DNA of 6,277 bases, taken from Gammaproteobacteria bacterium. GTDB taxonomy: Bacteria > Pseudomonadota > Gammaproteobacteria > Steroidobacterales > Steroidobacteraceae. The position numbers and the translations under genes were made by a program. Of this stretch, positions 5,523 through 6,277 are shown piece by piece (positions within the stretch are counted from its first letter, which is position 1; the number at the start of each line of letters is the position of its first letter). The stretch is from contig JAFAVO010000232.1 in assembly GCA_019242385.1 (NCBI GenBank), forward strand, positions 1-6,277, in the 5' to 3' direction. The notes below the pieces were generated by a model that saw nothing but the letters and a program-made list of their open reading frames with translations, did not search any database and was not told the origin of the DNA.

Positions 5523-6277
5523 GTGGCCGACAGCCTTAGCGCAGGCGCACAACTCGCACAACAGCGCCCTCACCCTCACGCGATCGAGCGCGTGCCCACC
5601 GCCGTCGCTGCCTTCATCGGCCGGACTCTCAAGGGTCCGGTCAGCCAGCCGCTCACAGTTCGCAGCTTCAACGAGTTTCAGCAACAATTCGGCGGCCTCT
5701 GGCAGCCTTCGACGCTCGGGTACGCCGTTGAGCAGTTCTTCGAGAATGGCGGCCGCGAAGCGCGCATCGTGCGCGTCAGCAACGGCGCGCGGCCGCCCAC
5801 CATCAGCCTGCCTGCGGGCCGGGGGACGCTGCGGCTGACCGCACTCAATCCCGGCTCGCGCGAGTACCTGCGTGCTTCGGTGGACTACGACGGTCTCACC
5901 GCTACCGAGCACGAGAGCTTCAACCTCGTGGTGCAGCGGGTGCGCACGGCGGGGTCCGAGCTGGTCGAGGACCAGGAAATATATCGCCGGCTCTCGGTGA
6001 CTCCCGGCTCGGGGCGATTCATCACGGATGTGCTGCTCGAGTCGCGGCTCGTGCGCAGCCTGGGGGAGATCCCGGCGGAGCGTCCGGACCGCTGTGCGAG
6101 CGGTCCTGGCGGCGTCGCGATCGGCTACACCCTCTCCAATCCCGACGGCGACGATGGTGCCCCGCTCACCGATTACGACATCATCGGCGCCGCCGGCAGC
6201 GGCACGGGCCTCTTCGCACTGCGCGGTGCGGCCGGCTTCAACCTGCTGTGCATCCCCCCGCTCGCGCGCGAGCGCGA
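5523..6277 (+). CDS. Contractile tail sheath protein, N-terminal part (3' end outside window)
   Basis: This frame stays open from GTG 5523 to the window edge, giving 251 residues. An in-frame TGA at 5520-5522 makes GTG the first possible start, and GAGG (5512-5515) lies 7 nt before it. Sheath proteins polymerise around a tube and contract to drive it through a membrane in phages, tailocins and extracellular contractile injection systems. Family-like blocks are IERVPTAVAAFIGRTLKGPV (21-40), VRSFNEFQQQFGGLW (46-60), YAVEQFFENGGREARIVRV (67-85), a variable domain (about 90-135), FNLVVQR, IYRRLSVTPGSGRFITDVLLESRLVRS (153-179), then LTDYDIIGAAGSGTGLFALRGAAGFNLLCIPP (215-246). The last block is the core sheath-domain signature just before the conserved C-terminal half, which is outside the window. 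The first 20 residues lack the usual PGVY-type N-terminal strand motif. No phage gene lies on the upstream side, so this gene begins a different functional block from its neighbours. Confidence 0.85.
   Translation, partial: MADSLSAGAQLAQQRPHPHAIERVPTAVAAFIGRTLKGPVSQPLTVRSFNEFQQQFGGLWQPSTLGYAVEQFFENGGREARIVRVSNGARPPTISLPAGRGTLRLTALNPGSREYLRASVDYDGLTATEHESFNLVVQRVRTAGSELVEDQEIYRRLSVTPGSGRFITDVLLESRLVRSLGEIPAERPDRCASGPGGVAIGYTLSNPDGDDGAPLTDYDIIGAAGSGTGLFALRGAAGFNLLCIPPLARER

Noticed and set aside
5487..5912. Minus-strand 141-codon frame opposite the sheath gene
   Set aside because: The plus strand has strong sheath-family similarity over the same bases; the minus frame shows none.
1..6277. CRISPR array, tRNA, rRNA, riboswitch or insertion sequence
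   Set aside because: No regularly spaced repeats, tRNA cloverleaf, rRNA-like sequence, known riboswitch core or transposase gene was seen. Genes fill the window, and no gap exceeds about 170 bp.

Overview
The window is a GC-rich, gene-dense stretch with strong G/C preference at third codon positions. It reads as chromosome of a proteobacterium, most likely a gammaproteobacterium or close betaproteobacterial relative. The reasons are a GreB-type (not only GreA-type) elongation factor, a LemA/TPM/TPM gene trio and an ErfK/YbiS-class LysM L,D-transpeptidase lipoprotein. The species cannot be named from sequence alone.

Layout. (1) Bases 1-966 are the 3' two-thirds of a homospermidine synthase gene on the + strand. 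(2) Bases 972-1040 hold a long inverted repeat in the gap where hss (+) and greB (-) converge. (3) Bases 1048-1551 on the - strand are greB. (4) A 102-bp divergent promoter region separates greB from a 67-codon + strand gene of unknown function (1654-1857). That gene is closed by a second hairpin and a very strong intrinsic terminator (1907-1938). (5) Bases 2025-4133 form a three-gene + strand operon: a LemA lipoprotein, an exported TPM-domain protein with a glycine-rich tail, and a second TPM-domain protein without a signal peptide. The first two genes overlap by ATGA, and the third starts 7 nt after the second stops. (6) Bases 4203-5429 encode a lipoprotein L,D-transpeptidase with an N-terminal LysM domain; its mRNA may be leaderless or nearly so. 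(7) From 5523 an open reading frame runs off the right edge with its own promoter-like sequence and ribosome binding site. It encodes the N-terminal 251 residues of a contractile-tail sheath protein.

How the genes fit together. Genes 1-6 look like ordinary chromosomal housekeeping or envelope functions: polyamine synthesis, transcript cleavage, envelope-associated LemA/TPM proteins and peptidoglycan cross-linking or Braun-lipoprotein-type attachment. The sheath gene is the outlier. It marks the left boundary of a contractile structure (extracellular contractile injection system, tailocin or prophage tail) whose remaining genes, if any, lie outside this window. This is the most interesting point, but the window alone cannot tell which kind of contractile system it is.
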